Shown in pieces: positions 38,124-47,382 of a stretch of DNA of 64,000 nucleotides. Below the pieces are notes generated by a model. That model was not told where the DNA came from. It saw only the letters and a list, made by a program, of their open reading frames with translations, and made no database searches. The DNA comes from Streptomyces tropicalis. GTDB lineage: Bacteria; Actinomycetota; Actinomycetes; Streptomycetales; Streptomycetaceae. The stretch's first letter is position 1; each line of letters begins with the position of its first letter. Position numbers and translations under genes: made by a program. The stretch spans positions 1 to 64,000 of the forward strand of contig NZ_JARJBB010000022.1 in the NCBI RefSeq assembly GCF_029269835.1, written 5' to 3'.

Positions 38124-39911
38124 GTGACTACCCAACGCACCTCAGGGCGGCGCAAGCAGGCCCTCGCCGCTGCCGCAGTGGTCGCCGGCCTGCTGACCAC
38201 GGCGGCGTGCGGCGGCAGCAACGACGGCGGTTCGAAGAACGGAGCGGCCGGCTTCGACGCCGCCAACAAGAAGGTCGCCCAGGCGTCCCTGGTCAAGAAG
38301 GGCGGCACGCTGAAGTTCGGCGCCGCCCAGGATGCCGACTCATGGGACACCACGCGCGGCTACTACGGCTTCATGTGGGACTTCGCCCGCTACTACAGCC
38401 GCCAGCTCGTGACGAACAAGGCGGAGCCCGGCAAGTCCGGCGCCCAGGTCACCCCGGACCTCGCCACCGGTCTCGCCAAGATCACCGACGGCGGCAAGAC
38501 CTACACGTACACGCTGCGTGACGGGGCCACCTGGCAGGACGGCAAGCCGATCACCTCCAAGGACGTCAAGTACGGCATCGAGCGCGTCTGGGCGCAGGAC
38601 GTGCTGTCCGGCGGCCCGACGTACCTGAAGGACGTCCTGGACCCGGACGGCAAGTACCAGGGCCCGTACAAGGACAAGGCCGCGGACCACCTCGGTCTGA
38701 AGGCGATCGACACGCCGGACGACAAGACCATCGTCTTCCACCTCCCGAAGGCCAACTCGGACTTCGAGGAGATGCTGTCCCTGGTCTCGGCCTCCCCGGT
38801 CCGCCAGGACAAGGACACCAAGTCCAAGTACGGCCTGCTCCCCTTCTCCTCCGGCCCGTACAAGTTCCAGTCGTACAACCCGGGCAAGGACCTGACGCTG
38901 GTCCGCAACCCGCAGTGGAAGGCGTCCTCGGACCCGATCCGCAAGGCGTACCCGAACCAGATCACGATCAAGTTCTTCTCCAACGCCAACGACCTGGACC
39001 AGCGCCTGATCGCCGGCGACTACGACCTGGACCTCAACCAGACCGGTCTGTCGCCGCAGGGCCGCACCATCGCCCTCAAGCAGCACAAGGGCAACCTGGA
39101 CAACCCGGTCTCCGGCTACATCCGCTACGCGGTCTTCCCGCAGAGCGTCAAGCCGATGGACAACATCCACTGCCGCAACGCCGTGATCTACGGCGCCGAC
39201 CACGTGTCGATCCAGACCGCGCGCGGCGGCCCCGTCGCCGGCGGTGACATCGGCACCAACATGCTGCCGCCGTCCGTGCCGGGCTCCGAGGGCCAGTCCT
39301 ACGACCCGTACCAGATCGCGGGGGCCAACAAGGGCGGCAACGTCGCCAAGGCCAAGGAGGAGCTGAAGGCCTGCGGCAAGCCCAACGGCTTCAGCACCAC
39401 CATCGCGGTCCGCAACAACAAGCCGGTCGAGGTGGCCACCGCCGAGTCGCTCCAGGCGTCGCTGAAGAAGATCGGCGTCAACGTCCAGATCGACCAGTAC
39501 GACGGTTCGCAGACCACCGGCATCATCGGCAGCCCTTCGAACGTGAAGAAGAAGGGCTACGGCATCATCATCATGGGCTGGGGCGCCGACTTCCCGACCG
39601 TCCAGGGCTTCGGTCTGCCGCTGTGGAACAGCAAGTACATCGTGCAGAGCGGCAACAACAACTACGCCCTGATCAAGGACAAGACGATCGACGGCCTGTT
39701 CAGCGACTACGTCAACGCGCAGGACGCCTCGAAGAAGGCCCAGATCGCCACGCAGATCAACCACAAGGTCATGGAGGGCGGCTACTACATGCCCTTCACC
39801 TTCGAGCGGTTCATCAACTGGCGCTCGAACCGGCTGGCGAACGTCTACACGTCGGACGGCTACAGCGGCATGTACGACTTCGTCAACCTCGGCCTGAAGT
39901 CCACGAAGTAA
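38124..39911 (+). CDS. dppA: Peptide ABC transporter substrate-binding lipoprotein
   Basis: A 595-residue extracellular solute-binding protein of family 5. The signal ALAAAAVVAGLLTTAAC gives lipid cysteine 29. Family features are GLAKITDGGKTYTYTLRDGATWQDGKPITSKDVKYGIERV and the late IIIMGWGADFPTVQGFGLPLWNS segment. It captures peptides or related solutes and delivers them to the DppB/DppC pore. GTG 38124 has GGAGGA upstream. It lies 68 bases after dppC. Streptomyces often carry several such importers; the ligand cannot be read from sequence. Confidence 0.92.
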   Translation: MTTQRTSGRRKQALAAAAVVAGLLTTAACGGSNDGGSKNGAAGFDAANKKVAQASLVKKGGTLKFGAAQDADSWDTTRGYYGFMWDFARYYSRQLVTNKAEPGKSGAQVTPDLATGLAKITDGGKTYTYTLRDGATWQDGKPITSKDVKYGIERVWAQDVLSGGPTYLKDVLDPDGKYQGPYKDKAADHLGLKAIDTPDDKTIVFHLPKANSDFEEMLSLVSASPVRQDKDTKSKYGLLPFSSGPYKFQSYNPGKDLTLVRNPQWKASSDPIRKAYPNQITIKFFSNANDLDQRLIAGDYDLDLNQTGLSPQGRTIALKQHKGNLDNPVSGYIRYAVFPQSVKPMDNIHCRNAVIYGADHVSIQTARGGPVAGGDIGTNMLPPSVPGSEGQSYDPYQIAGANKGGNVAKAKEELKACGKPNGFSTTIAVRNNKPVEVATAESLQASLKKIGVNVQIDQYDGSQTTGIIGSPSNVKKKGYGIIIMGWGADFPTVQGFGLPLWNSKYIVQSGNNNYALIKDKTIDGLFSDYVNAQDASKKAQIATQINHKVMEGGYYMPFTFERFINWRSNRLANVYTSDGYSGMYDFVNLGLKSTK

Positions 39912-40021
39912 TCCCGGCACACCCGCCGAACGGCACGAAAGGCAGGTGAAGGCCGGCGCGGCGTGACCGTGGGCCGCCGGAAGACCTCCGGCGGCCCGCG
40001 GTCCGCGGCGGGCCGTAAGCT

Positions 40022-41020
40022 GTGCTCGCTTACCTCATCAGGCGGCTGTTCGCCGCCGCAGTGATGCTCGCGGTCATCATCCTGGTGGTCTTCAGCATCT
40101 TCTTCCTCGTCCCCAAGTGGGCGGGCGTCGACATCGCCACGAGCTTCGTGGGCAAGCAGGCCGACCCGGCCGCGGTCAACGCGGTGCGGGAGAAGCTGGG
40201 CCTGAGCGACCCGATCTACTCCCAGGTCTGGGAGTTCTTCAAGGGCATCTTCGCCGGGCGCACCTACGCGGCGGGCGGCGACGTCACCCGCTGCGCCGCC
40301 CCGTGCTTCGGCTACTCCTTCCGCAGCGAGCAGGCCGTCTGGCCGGTCCTCACCGACCGATTCCCGGTCACGCTCGCCCTGGCGCTCGGCGCGGCGGTGC
40401 TGTGGCTGGTCTTCGGTGTCGCGGCGGGTGTGCTCTCCGCCCTCAAGCGGGGCAGCCTGTGGGACCGCAGTGCGATGGTCGTCGCCCTCGGCGGCGTCTC
40501 GCTCCCGATCTACTTCACCGGCCTGCTCTCCCTGGCGATCTTCAGTTACGGACTGAAGTGGATCGACGCGCAGTACGTGCCGATCGGCGACAGCTTCACC
40601 GGCTGGCTCGGAGGCATGATCCTCCCCTGGATCACCCTCGCCTTCCTGTACGCCGCGATGTACGCCCGGATCACCCGCGCCACCATGCTGGAGATCCTCG
40701 GCGAGGACTACATCCGCACCGCCCGGGCCAAGGGCCTGCGCGAGCAGACCGTCATCGGCAAGCACGCGATGCGCTCCACGATGACGCCGATCCTGACCAT
40801 GCTCGGCATGGACCTCGGCGCCCTCATCGGCGGCGCGATCCTGACCGAGACCACCTTCAGCCTGCCGGGCCTCGGCCAGAAGGTCCTCGACTCCATCAAG
40901 ACCCAGGACCTCCCCTTCATCCTGGGCGTCACCCTGATCACCTCCGTCGCGGTGCTGATCGCCAACCTCGTGGTGGACATCCTGTACGCCGTGATCGACC
41001 CCCGAGTGAGGCTCGCATGA
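40022..41020 (+). CDS. dppB: Peptide ABC transporter permease (DppB/OppB type)
   Basis: A 332-residue permease with six helices. It starts LAYLIRRLFAAAVMLAVIILVVFSIFFLVP and has the EAA motif MLEILGEDYIRTARAKGLREQ. A long external loop (residues about 40-105) contains two cysteines (TRCAAPCFGY). GTG 40022 lacks a clear ribosome site. Its stop overlaps the next gene's start by four bases (ATGA). It forms the pore with DppC. Confidence 0.9.
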   Translation: MLAYLIRRLFAAAVMLAVIILVVFSIFFLVPKWAGVDIATSFVGKQADPAAVNAVREKLGLSDPIYSQVWEFFKGIFAGRTYAAGGDVTRCAAPCFGYSFRSEQAVWPVLTDRFPVTLALALGAAVLWLVFGVAAGVLSALKRGSLWDRSAMVVALGGVSLPIYFTGLLSLAIFSYGLKWIDAQYVPIGDSFTGWLGGMILPWITLAFLYAAMYARITRATMLEILGEDYIRTARAKGLREQTVIGKHAMRSTMTPILTMLGMDLGALIGGAILTETTFSLPGLGQKVLDSIKTQDLPFILGVTLITSVAVLIANLVVDILYAVIDPRVRLA

Positions 41021-42114
41021 CCGAACTCAGCAAGAGCGGGGCGGCCGTGGGCGAGCCCACCGCCTCCTCGCCCGCCTCGACCTCCTTCCTGGAAGTGCGC
41101 GACCTGAAGGTGCACTTCCCCACCGACGACGGCCTGGTCAAGTCCGTCGACGGGCTCAGCTTCCAGCTGGAGCGGGGCAAGACCCTCGGCATCGTGGGCG
41201 AGTCCGGCTCCGGCAAGTCGGTGACCTCGCTCGGCATCATGGGCCTGCACACCGCCGGCCAGTACGGCAAGCGCAAGGCGCAGATCTCCGGAGAGATCTG
41301 GCTGGACGGCACCGAACTGCTCACCGCCGACCCGGACCACGTGCGCAAGCTGCGCGGCCGCGAGATGGCGATGATCTTCCAGGACCCGCTGTCCGCGCTG
41401 CACCCGTACTACACGATCGGCGCGCAGATCGTGGAGGCGTACCGCACCCACCACGACGTCGACAAGAAGACCGCCCGTCGGCGGGCGATCGAGATGCTCG
41501 ACCGGGTCGGCATCCCGCAGCCCGACAAGCGCGTGGACGCCTACCCGCACGAGTTCTCCGGCGGCATGCGCCAGCGCGCCATGATCGCGATGTCGCTGGT
41601 CAACAACCCCGAACTGCTCATCGCGGACGAGCCGACGACCGCCCTGGACGTGACCGTCCAGGCGCAGATCCTGGACTTGATCCGCGACCTGCAGAAGGAG
41701 TTCGGCTCCGCGGTCATCATCATCACCCACGACCTGGGCGTGGTCGCCGAACTGGCCGACGACATCCTGGTGATGTACGGCGGCCGCTGCGTCGAGCGGG
41801 GCCCGGCCGAGAAGGTGTTCTACGAGCCCCGGCACCCCTACACCTGGGGCCTCCTCGGCTCGATGCCGCGGCTGGACCGCGACCAGCAGGAGCGCCTGAT
41901 CCCGGTCAAGGGCTCCCCGCCCTCCCTGATCAACGTCCCGTCGGGCTGCGCCTTCAACCCGCGCTGCCCGTACGCCGACCTCCCGAAGGACAACGTCACC
42001 CGCACGGTCCGCCCCGATCTGACGGAGATCGGCGACCGGCACTGGGCCGCCTGCCACTTGACGCCCGAGCAGCGGGAGCGGATCTGGACCGAAGAGATTG
42101 CGCCGAAGCTGTGA
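41017..42114 (+). CDS. dppD: Peptide ABC transporter ATPase (DppD type)
   Basis: A 365-residue ATPase with Walker A VGESGSGKSV, signature FSGGMRQR and Walker B LLIADEPTTALD, all intact. The C-terminal oligopeptide-type extension has cysteines in PSGCAFNPRCPYAD and a later AACHL. Coupled by ATGA overlap to dppB and by GTGA overlap to the next gene. It powers import together with DppF. Confidence 0.92.
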   Translation: MTELSKSGAAVGEPTASSPASTSFLEVRDLKVHFPTDDGLVKSVDGLSFQLERGKTLGIVGESGSGKSVTSLGIMGLHTAGQYGKRKAQISGEIWLDGTELLTADPDHVRKLRGREMAMIFQDPLSALHPYYTIGAQIVEAYRTHHDVDKKTARRRAIEMLDRVGIPQPDKRVDAYPHEFSGGMRQRAMIAMSLVNNPELLIADEPTTALDVTVQAQILDLIRDLQKEFGSAVIIITHDLGVVAELADDILVMYGGRCVERGPAEKVFYEPRHPYTWGLLGSMPRLDRDQQERLIPVKGSPPSLINVPSGCAFNPRCPYADLPKDNVTRTVRPDLTEIGDRHWAACHLTPEQRERIWTEEIAPKL

Positions 42115-43883
42115 GTGAGAACGCAGAGGACAACGCGGTGAGCATCCCCGCACAGAGCGACGGCACGGAGCCGGGGCCGGGCACGGCCACCCTGGCGAAG
42201 GACCCGGCGCCCGGCGAGGTCCTGCTGAAGGTCACCGGCCTGCAGAAGCACTTCCCCATCAGGAAGGGCCTCTTCCAGCGCCAGGTGGGCGCGGTGCGCG
42301 CGGTGGACGGCCTCGACTTCGAGGTGCGCTCCGGCGAAACCCTCGGCGTGGTGGGCGAGTCGGGCTGCGGCAAGTCGACCATGGGCCGGCTGATCACCCG
42401 GCTGCTCGAACCGACCGGCGGCACCGTCGAGTTCGAGGGCAAGGACATCACGCACCTCGGCGTCGGCGGGATGCGGCCGATGCGGCGCGACGTCCAGATG
42501 ATCTTCCAGGACCCGTACTCCTCGCTGAACCCGCGCCACACCATCGGCACGATCGTCGGAGCCCCCTTCCGGCTCCAGGGCGTCGAGCCGGAGGGCGGGA
42601 TCAAGAAGGAGGTCCAGCGGCTGCTGTCGGTGGTCGGCCTCAACCCCGAGCACTACAACCGCTATCCGCACGAGTTCTCCGGCGGCCAGCGCCAGCGCAT
42701 CGGCATCGCCCGCGCGCTCGCGCTCAACCCCAAGCTCGTCGTGGCGGACGAGCCGGTGTCCGCGCTGGACGTGTCGATCCAGGCGCAGGTCGTGAACCTG
42801 CTCGACGACCTCCAGCAGGAGCTGGGCCTCACCTACGTGATCATCGCGCACGACCTGTCGGTCGTCCGGCACGTCTCGGACCGGATCGCGGTGATGTACC
42901 TCGGCAAGATCGTCGAGCTGGCGGACCGTGAGTCGCTGTACCGGGCGCCCATGCACCCGTACACCAAGGCGCTCATGTCGGCCGTGCCGATCCCGGACCC
43001 GCGGCGCAAGAACGCCAAGAGCGACCGGATCCTGCTGAAGGGCGACGTCCCCTCGCCGATCGCGCCGCCGAGCGGCTGCCGCTTCCACACCCGGTGCTGG
43101 AAGGCGACGGAGATCTGCCGCACGACCGAGCCGCCGCTCAAGGAGCTGAAGCCGGGGCAGCAGGTGGCCTGCCACCACCCGGAGAACTTCGAGGACCAGG
43201 CACCGCAGGACACCGTGCTGCTGTCGGCCGCGAAGGAGGCCGCGGAGCTGGTGGCCGACGAGGTGCTCGCGGAGTCGGCCGCGACCTCGGCGGCGGTCGC
43301 CGCGGAGGTCGGCGCACCGGAGCCCGAGTCGCCGGCCGCCGCACAGCCGGAGCCCACGGCCGCCCCGGACGCCGAGCCCGTCGCCGAGCCGAAGGCCGCG
43401 ACGGCGGAGGCCGCGGAGGCGAGGGCCGCGGAGCCGAAGGCCACGGAGCCCGACGTCGCCGAGCCGAAGGCCGCGGAGGCTGCGGCGCCGGTCGCCGCGG
43501 AGCCCGAGCCCGTCGCCGAGCCGAAGGTACCGGCCGCGGAAGCGGACGGGGTCGACGCCCCGGAGTCCGAGCCGAAGGCACCGACGGCGAAGGCCGCCGA
43601 GCCGGAGGCCGCGGAGCCGGAGGCCGCGGAGGCGAAGGCCACCGAGCCCGAGGCCGACGGGCCGAAGGCCGCCGAGGCTGCCGCTCCGGTCGTCACGGAG
43701 CCCGGGGCACCCGCCGGGAAGCCCGCCGCGGTGCCGGAGGCCGCCGCCGAGGAGCCCGCGCCCCCGGCCGACTCCGAGGCGCCCGCGGCGCCCGCCGAGC
43801 CCGCCGGGAAGCCGGCCGCGGAGAAGCCCGCGGCCGGCGAGTCGGAGGCCGCCGCGAGGCCGGAGGCCGACGGCACGAAGTAG
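42111..43883 (+). CDS. dppF: Peptide ABC transporter ATPase (DppF type) with long low-complexity tail
   Basis: A 590-residue protein. Residues 1-360 are a normal DppF ATPase: Walker A VGESGCGKST, signature FSGGQRQR, Walker B LVVADEPVSALD and the Cys-containing end PSGCRFHTRCWKATEICR. Residues about 361-590 are an unusual tail of Ala, Pro, Glu and Lys with many AEPKA/AEPEA-like units, probably disordered. Family members usually stop near 350. The tail stays in frame with normal codon use, so it is likely made. It might tether or space the ATPase. Start GTG 42111 overlaps the dppD stop. Confidence 0.9.
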   Translation: MSENAEDNAVSIPAQSDGTEPGPGTATLAKDPAPGEVLLKVTGLQKHFPIRKGLFQRQVGAVRAVDGLDFEVRSGETLGVVGESGCGKSTMGRLITRLLEPTGGTVEFEGKDITHLGVGGMRPMRRDVQMIFQDPYSSLNPRHTIGTIVGAPFRLQGVEPEGGIKKEVQRLLSVVGLNPEHYNRYPHEFSGGQRQRIGIARALALNPKLVVADEPVSALDVSIQAQVVNLLDDLQQELGLTYVIIAHDLSVVRHVSDRIAVMYLGKIVELADRESLYRAPMHPYTKALMSAVPIPDPRRKNAKSDRILLKGDVPSPIAPPSGCRFHTRCWKATEICRTTEPPLKELKPGQQVACHHPENFEDQAPQDTVLLSAAKEAAELVADEVLAESAATSAAVAAEVGAPEPESPAAAQPEPTAAPDAEPVAEPKAATAEAAEARAAEPKATEPDVAEPKAAEAAAPVAAEPEPVAEPKVPAAEADGVDAPESEPKAPTAKAAEPEAAEPEAAEAKATEPEADGPKAAEAAAPVVTEPGAPAGKPAAVPEAAAEEPAPPADSEAPAAPAEPAGKPAAEKPAAGESEAAARPEADGTK

Positions 43884-43939
43884 CCCGCCCGCGGGCCGCC
43901 GTACGGGACAGGAGTCAACCACCCGGTGCCCATGACAAG

Positions 43940-43967
43940 TTGGCAAAGTCATGTACATGGTTAATCC
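43940..43967 (+). promoter_or_regulatory. Candidate promoter with internal palindrome for the M1 peptidase gene
   Basis: TTGGCA (43940-43945) and TAATCC (43962-43967) are 16 bases apart. The perfect 10-base palindrome CATGTACATG (43950-43959) sits in the spacer, where a repressor could block it. Confidence 0.4.
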
Positions 43968-44022
43968 TCGGAGCGCACAGTCGACCCTGTCCGACCGACC
44001 GGCACGCTCGAAAGGGACGACC

Positions 44023-45414
44023 ATGGCACTCTCCCGTTCGGCACGCGCGGCGGCCGTCGCCACAGCGGCGGCCTCCTTCCTCGTCGTCGCCGCCTCCTCG
44101 GCCCCCACCCCCGGGGCCGACGGCATCGGCGACACCTACTTCCCGCGCCTGGGCAACGGCGGCTTCGACGCCCGCCACTACGCCCTCGACCTGGCCTACG
44201 CCCCGGACACCGGCCGCCTCGACGGCCGTACGACGCTCACCGCCCGCGCCACCCAGAGCCTCTCCTCCTTCGACCTGGACCTGCAGAAGCTCGACGTCAC
44301 CCGGGTCGAGGTGAACGGCAGACGCGCCCGGTTCACGCGCGACGGCGACGAACTGCGGATCACCCCGCGCGCCCCCCTGGCGAAGAACCGCACCTTCACG
44401 GTCGCCGTCACCTACGGCGGCGTGCCCGAACCCCTCGGCGGACCCATCGTCTTCGGCTCCAGCTACGGCTGGATGAAGACCGCCGACGGCGTCTTCGTCG
44501 CCTGCGAGCCCAACGCCGCATCCACCTGGTTCCCCTCCAGCGACCACCCCTCCGACAAGGCGACCTACGACATCCGCATCAAGGCCCCGAAGGGCCTGAC
44601 CGCGGTGTCCAACGGGCGGCTGGTCGGCCGGTACGACCGCGGCACCTCGACGTACACGCACTGGCGCGAGAGCCGGCCCATGGCGACCTACCTGGCGACC
44701 GCCACGATCGGGAAGTTCGACGTGCGCACCGGGCGGACGCCCGGCGGCATCCCGATCTACGTGGCCATCGACCCGAAGCTGGCGAACAGCAACGCCGTCG
44801 ACGTCTACGCGGTCACCGCCGCCGCCACCGACTACTGGTCCCGGGTCTTCGGGCCGTACCCGTTCGAGGAGACCGGCGCGATCGTCGACGACATGCCGGA
44901 GGCGGGGTTCTCGCTGGAGGTGCAGAGCAAGCCCGCCTACTCGGCGGTGCGCAACGAGACCACGATCGTGCACGAGCTGGCGCACCAGTGGTTCGGCGAC
45001 TCGGTCTCGGTGGAGCGCTGGAAGGACATCTGGCTCAACGAGGGCTTCGCCACGTACGCCCAGTGGCTGTGGGCCGAGCACCAGGGCACCCGGTCGGCCC
45101 ACGACTCCTTCCTCGCCGGCTACGACTCCCGCCCCGCGGACAGCTCCTTCTGGCAGGTGAAGGTCGCCGACCCGCAGCGCGACACCATGTTCGCCTCCGC
45201 GGTCTACCAGCGCGGCGCGATGACGCTCCAGGCCCTGCGCGAGCGCATCGGCGACCGCGCCTTCTTCCGGCTGCTGCCCGCCTGGACCGCCCAGCACCGC
45301 TACGGCAACGCGAACACGTCCGACTTCATCCGGCTCGCCGAGCGCGTCTCCGGGCAGCGACTCGACGACCTCTTCCAGAAATGGCTGTTCACCACAGGGA
45401 AACCCGCCCTCTGA
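44023..45414 (+). CDS. Secreted M1-family metallopeptidase
   Basis: A 463-residue exported zinc peptidase. After a signal (AVATAAASFLVVAASSAPTPGA) comes the M1 N-terminal beta domain (HYALDLAYAPDTGRLDGRTTLTARATQ), then HELAHQW with His317 and His321 and the third ligand Glu340 in NEGFATY, the exact M1 spacing. The usual exopeptidase motif GxMEN is absent; the place reads EAGFSLEVQSKPAYS. It is half the length of a full aminopeptidase N, lacking the C-terminal helical domain. ATG 44023 has AAAGGGACG upstream. Specificity is uncertain. Confidence 0.9.
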   Translation: MALSRSARAAAVATAAASFLVVAASSAPTPGADGIGDTYFPRLGNGGFDARHYALDLAYAPDTGRLDGRTTLTARATQSLSSFDLDLQKLDVTRVEVNGRRARFTRDGDELRITPRAPLAKNRTFTVAVTYGGVPEPLGGPIVFGSSYGWMKTADGVFVACEPNAASTWFPSSDHPSDKATYDIRIKAPKGLTAVSNGRLVGRYDRGTSTYTHWRESRPMATYLATATIGKFDVRTGRTPGGIPIYVAIDPKLANSNAVDVYAVTAAATDYWSRVFGPYPFEETGAIVDDMPEAGFSLEVQSKPAYSAVRNETTIVHELAHQWFGDSVSVERWKDIWLNEGFATYAQWLWAEHQGTRSAHDSFLAGYDSRPADSSFWQVKVADPQRDTMFASAVYQRGAMTLQALRERIGDRAFFRLLPAWTAQHRYGNANTSDFIRLAERVSGQRLDDLFQKWLFTTGKPAL

Positions 45415-45461
45415 GCCTTGCATAGCAAGGTCCGCACCCGATTCTGAGTAAGAATGTAGGG

Positions 45462-46118
45462 GTGCTACAGCAACTGTTCAGTCCCTCCGTCCAGCACACG
45501 CTCGACGTGATCGGCATCTTCGTGTTCGCCATCTCCGGCGCGCTGCTGGCCGTCCGCAAGAACTTCGACGTCTTCGGCATCGCCGTGCTCGCCGAGGTCA
45601 CCGCGCTGGGCGGGGGGCTGTTCCGCGACGTGGTCATCGGCGCCGTGCCGCCGGCCGCCTTCACCGACCTCGGATACTTCCTCACCCCGCTGTTCGCCGC
45701 GCTCCTGGTCTTCTTCCTGCACCCGCACGTGGAACGCATCCAGGCCGCGATCAACGTCTTCGACGCGGCCGGCCTCGGCCTGTTCTGCGTGGCCGGCACG
45801 ACGAAGGCGTACGCCTACGGCCTGAACCTCACCGCGTCGGCGACGCTGGGCCTGGCCACCGCCGTGGGCGGCGGCGTGCTCCGGGACGTCCTCGCCAACG
45901 AGGTGCCCTCACTGCTGCGCTGGGACCGCGACCTCTACGCGGTCCCGGCGATCGTCGGCGCCACCCTGGTGGTGCTCTGCATCCACTACGACGTGCTGAC
46001 CCCGTTCACCAGCGGGTTCGCGGTGGTCACCGCCTTCGTCCTGCGCCTGCTCGCGATGAAGTACCACTGGCGAGCTCCGCGGGCCTGGAACCGCCGGTCG
46101 ACGGTCCGGGAGGAGTAG
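45462..46118 (+). CDS. TRIC-like (UPF0126/YadS) membrane protein
   Basis: A 218-residue protein with six or seven helices in two repeats of the YadS fold: IGIFVFAISGALLAVRKNFDVFGIAVLAEVTALGGGLFRD and FDAAGLGLFCVAGTTKAYAYG, LGLATAVGGGVLRDVLANEVP. The paired GGGxxRD motifs are diagnostic. The family is related to trimeric intracellular cation channels and has also been proposed to move glycine. The GTG start has no spaced ribosome site. An AAGAAT element nine bases upstream suggests a leaderless or nearly leaderless mRNA. Its 3' end overlaps the convergent esterase gene by 92 bases. Confidence 0.88.
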   Translation: MLQQLFSPSVQHTLDVIGIFVFAISGALLAVRKNFDVFGIAVLAEVTALGGGLFRDVVIGAVPPAAFTDLGYFLTPLFAALLVFFLHPHVERIQAAINVFDAAGLGLFCVAGTTKAYAYGLNLTASATLGLATAVGGGVLRDVLANEVPSLLRWDRDLYAVPAIVGATLVVLCIHYDVLTPFTSGFAVVTAFVLRLLAMKYHWRAPRAWNRRSTVREE

Positions 46119-47262
46119 GCGACCCCGGGTGCCGGCCGTGGGCCGGAGCCAGCTGCTGGGTGAGCCAGCGGAACACGGTGGGCACCTGCGGACGCCACAG
46201 CGCCATGCTGTGCCCGCCGGCGCTGCGCGGCAGGAAGACCACCCGCACCGAGGTCGGCGCCTTGGCGATCTGCTCCAGGGCCACGCCCGCCTGGTAGCCG
46301 TCGCCGGCCTCGCCCGACATGTACAGCGAGACGCGGGGCGGGACGCGGTAGTTGTGCAGCAGCACGTAGGGGTTGTTGGCGCGGCGCAGCTCCACGCTCT
46401 GCGCGGCCAGCGAGTTGCGCTCGCCGATCGGGTCGTTGTAGCCGGACAGGCTGACCGCGGCCCGGTAGCGGTCCGGGTGGGCGACGGCGAGCTTGGCGGC
46501 GCAGTGGGCGCCGGCCGAGTACCCCGCGGTCGCCCAGCCGTTCGGCGCCGACTCGGCCCGGAAGTTGTCCGTGATCATCTTCGGCACGTCGATGCTGAGC
46601 CAGCTGTCCGCGTTCACGGTGCCCGGGATGTTGGCGCAGCCGGTGTCGATCTTGGCGATCAGGTTGGTCCGCGGGGACACCAGGATGAAGGGGGCGACCC
46701 GGCCGCTCTTCATCAGCGGCAGGAGCTGCTCGTGCACCTTCAGCGAGCCGAACCACGCCTTCGCCGACCCCGGGTAGCCCGACAGCAGCTCCACCACCGG
46801 GAACTTCCTGTTGCGGTAGGCGGGCTCGTCGTACTGCGGCGGCAGCCAGACGTAGACCTCGGCGCTGACGCCCGACACCCGGCCCTTCAGCTGGGTGACG
46901 CGCACCCCGCCGGCCGCGCGCATCCCGGGGCCGTCGGCCGGGCCGAAGGCCTGCCGGACCTTGGGCAGCTTCCGGTAGGCGATGCCGCCGGTGCCGTCGG
47001 CGCCGAGGTTGGCGGCCTGCTGCACGTGGTTGCCCGTGCCGAGCAGATCGGCCCAGTTGTCGTACAGGTTGTTCGAGTTGTTCACCAGCACGAAGACCAG
47101 CGTCACGGCGGTGGCCTGGGAGAACAGCAGCATCAGCATCCGCACCGCGGTGCGCAGCGCCTGGGGGCCCCGCAGGCGCGACCAGAGGGCCAGCGGCAGG
47201 GCGAGCGCGACGACGGCCAGCGCGATGGTCGTGTACAGGAACGGAGTCCCGGTGAGGCTCAT
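46027..47262 (-). CDS. Membrane-anchored esterase (antigen 85/esterase D fold)
   Basis: A 411-residue protein. Two N-terminal helices (FLYTTIALAVVALALPLALW and MLMLLFSQATAVTLVFVLV) anchor an external alpha/beta hydrolase of the putative esterase (PF00756) type: VYVWLPPQYDEPAYRNRKFPVVELLSGYPGS, nucleophile elbow GYSAGA, and the histidine in GGHSMALW. The last 40 residues (PGSPTPPGPSTGG, then Arg/Ala-rich) are low-complexity and overlap the 3' end of the convergent TRIC gene. ATG 47262 is preferred because it starts just before the helix; GTG 47313 is possible. The substrate is unknown. Confidence 0.82.
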   Translation of the reverse strand: MSLTGTPFLYTTIALAVVALALPLALWSRLRGPQALRTAVRMLMLLFSQATAVTLVFVLVNNSNNLYDNWADLLGTGNHVQQAANLGADGTGGIAYRKLPKVRQAFGPADGPGMRAAGGVRVTQLKGRVSGVSAEVYVWLPPQYDEPAYRNRKFPVVELLSGYPGSAKAWFGSLKVHEQLLPLMKSGRVAPFILVSPRTNLIAKIDTGCANIPGTVNADSWLSIDVPKMITDNFRAESAPNGWATAGYSAGAHCAAKLAVAHPDRYRAAVSLSGYNDPIGERNSLAAQSVELRRANNPYVLLHNYRVPPRVSLYMSGEAGDGYQAGVALEQIAKAPTSVRVVFLPRSAGGHSMALWRPQVPTVFRWLTQQLAPAHGRHPGSPTPPGPSTGGSRPAELASGTSSRAGAGRRR

Positions 47263-47382
47263 GCCCTGATAGAGGGGTCCCGAAGGCCCCTGGTTACGGA
47301 CGAGTGGGGACACTTACCGAGAAATTGCCGGACACTCACCCGATGGGAGGCGGGCGTTCATGTGATCGACATACCCAAAAAG

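Noticed and set aside
43094..44314. Gly/Arg-rich frame over the dppF tail
   Set aside because: It is a frame shadow of the repetitive tail, has no ribosome site and runs past the M1 gene start.
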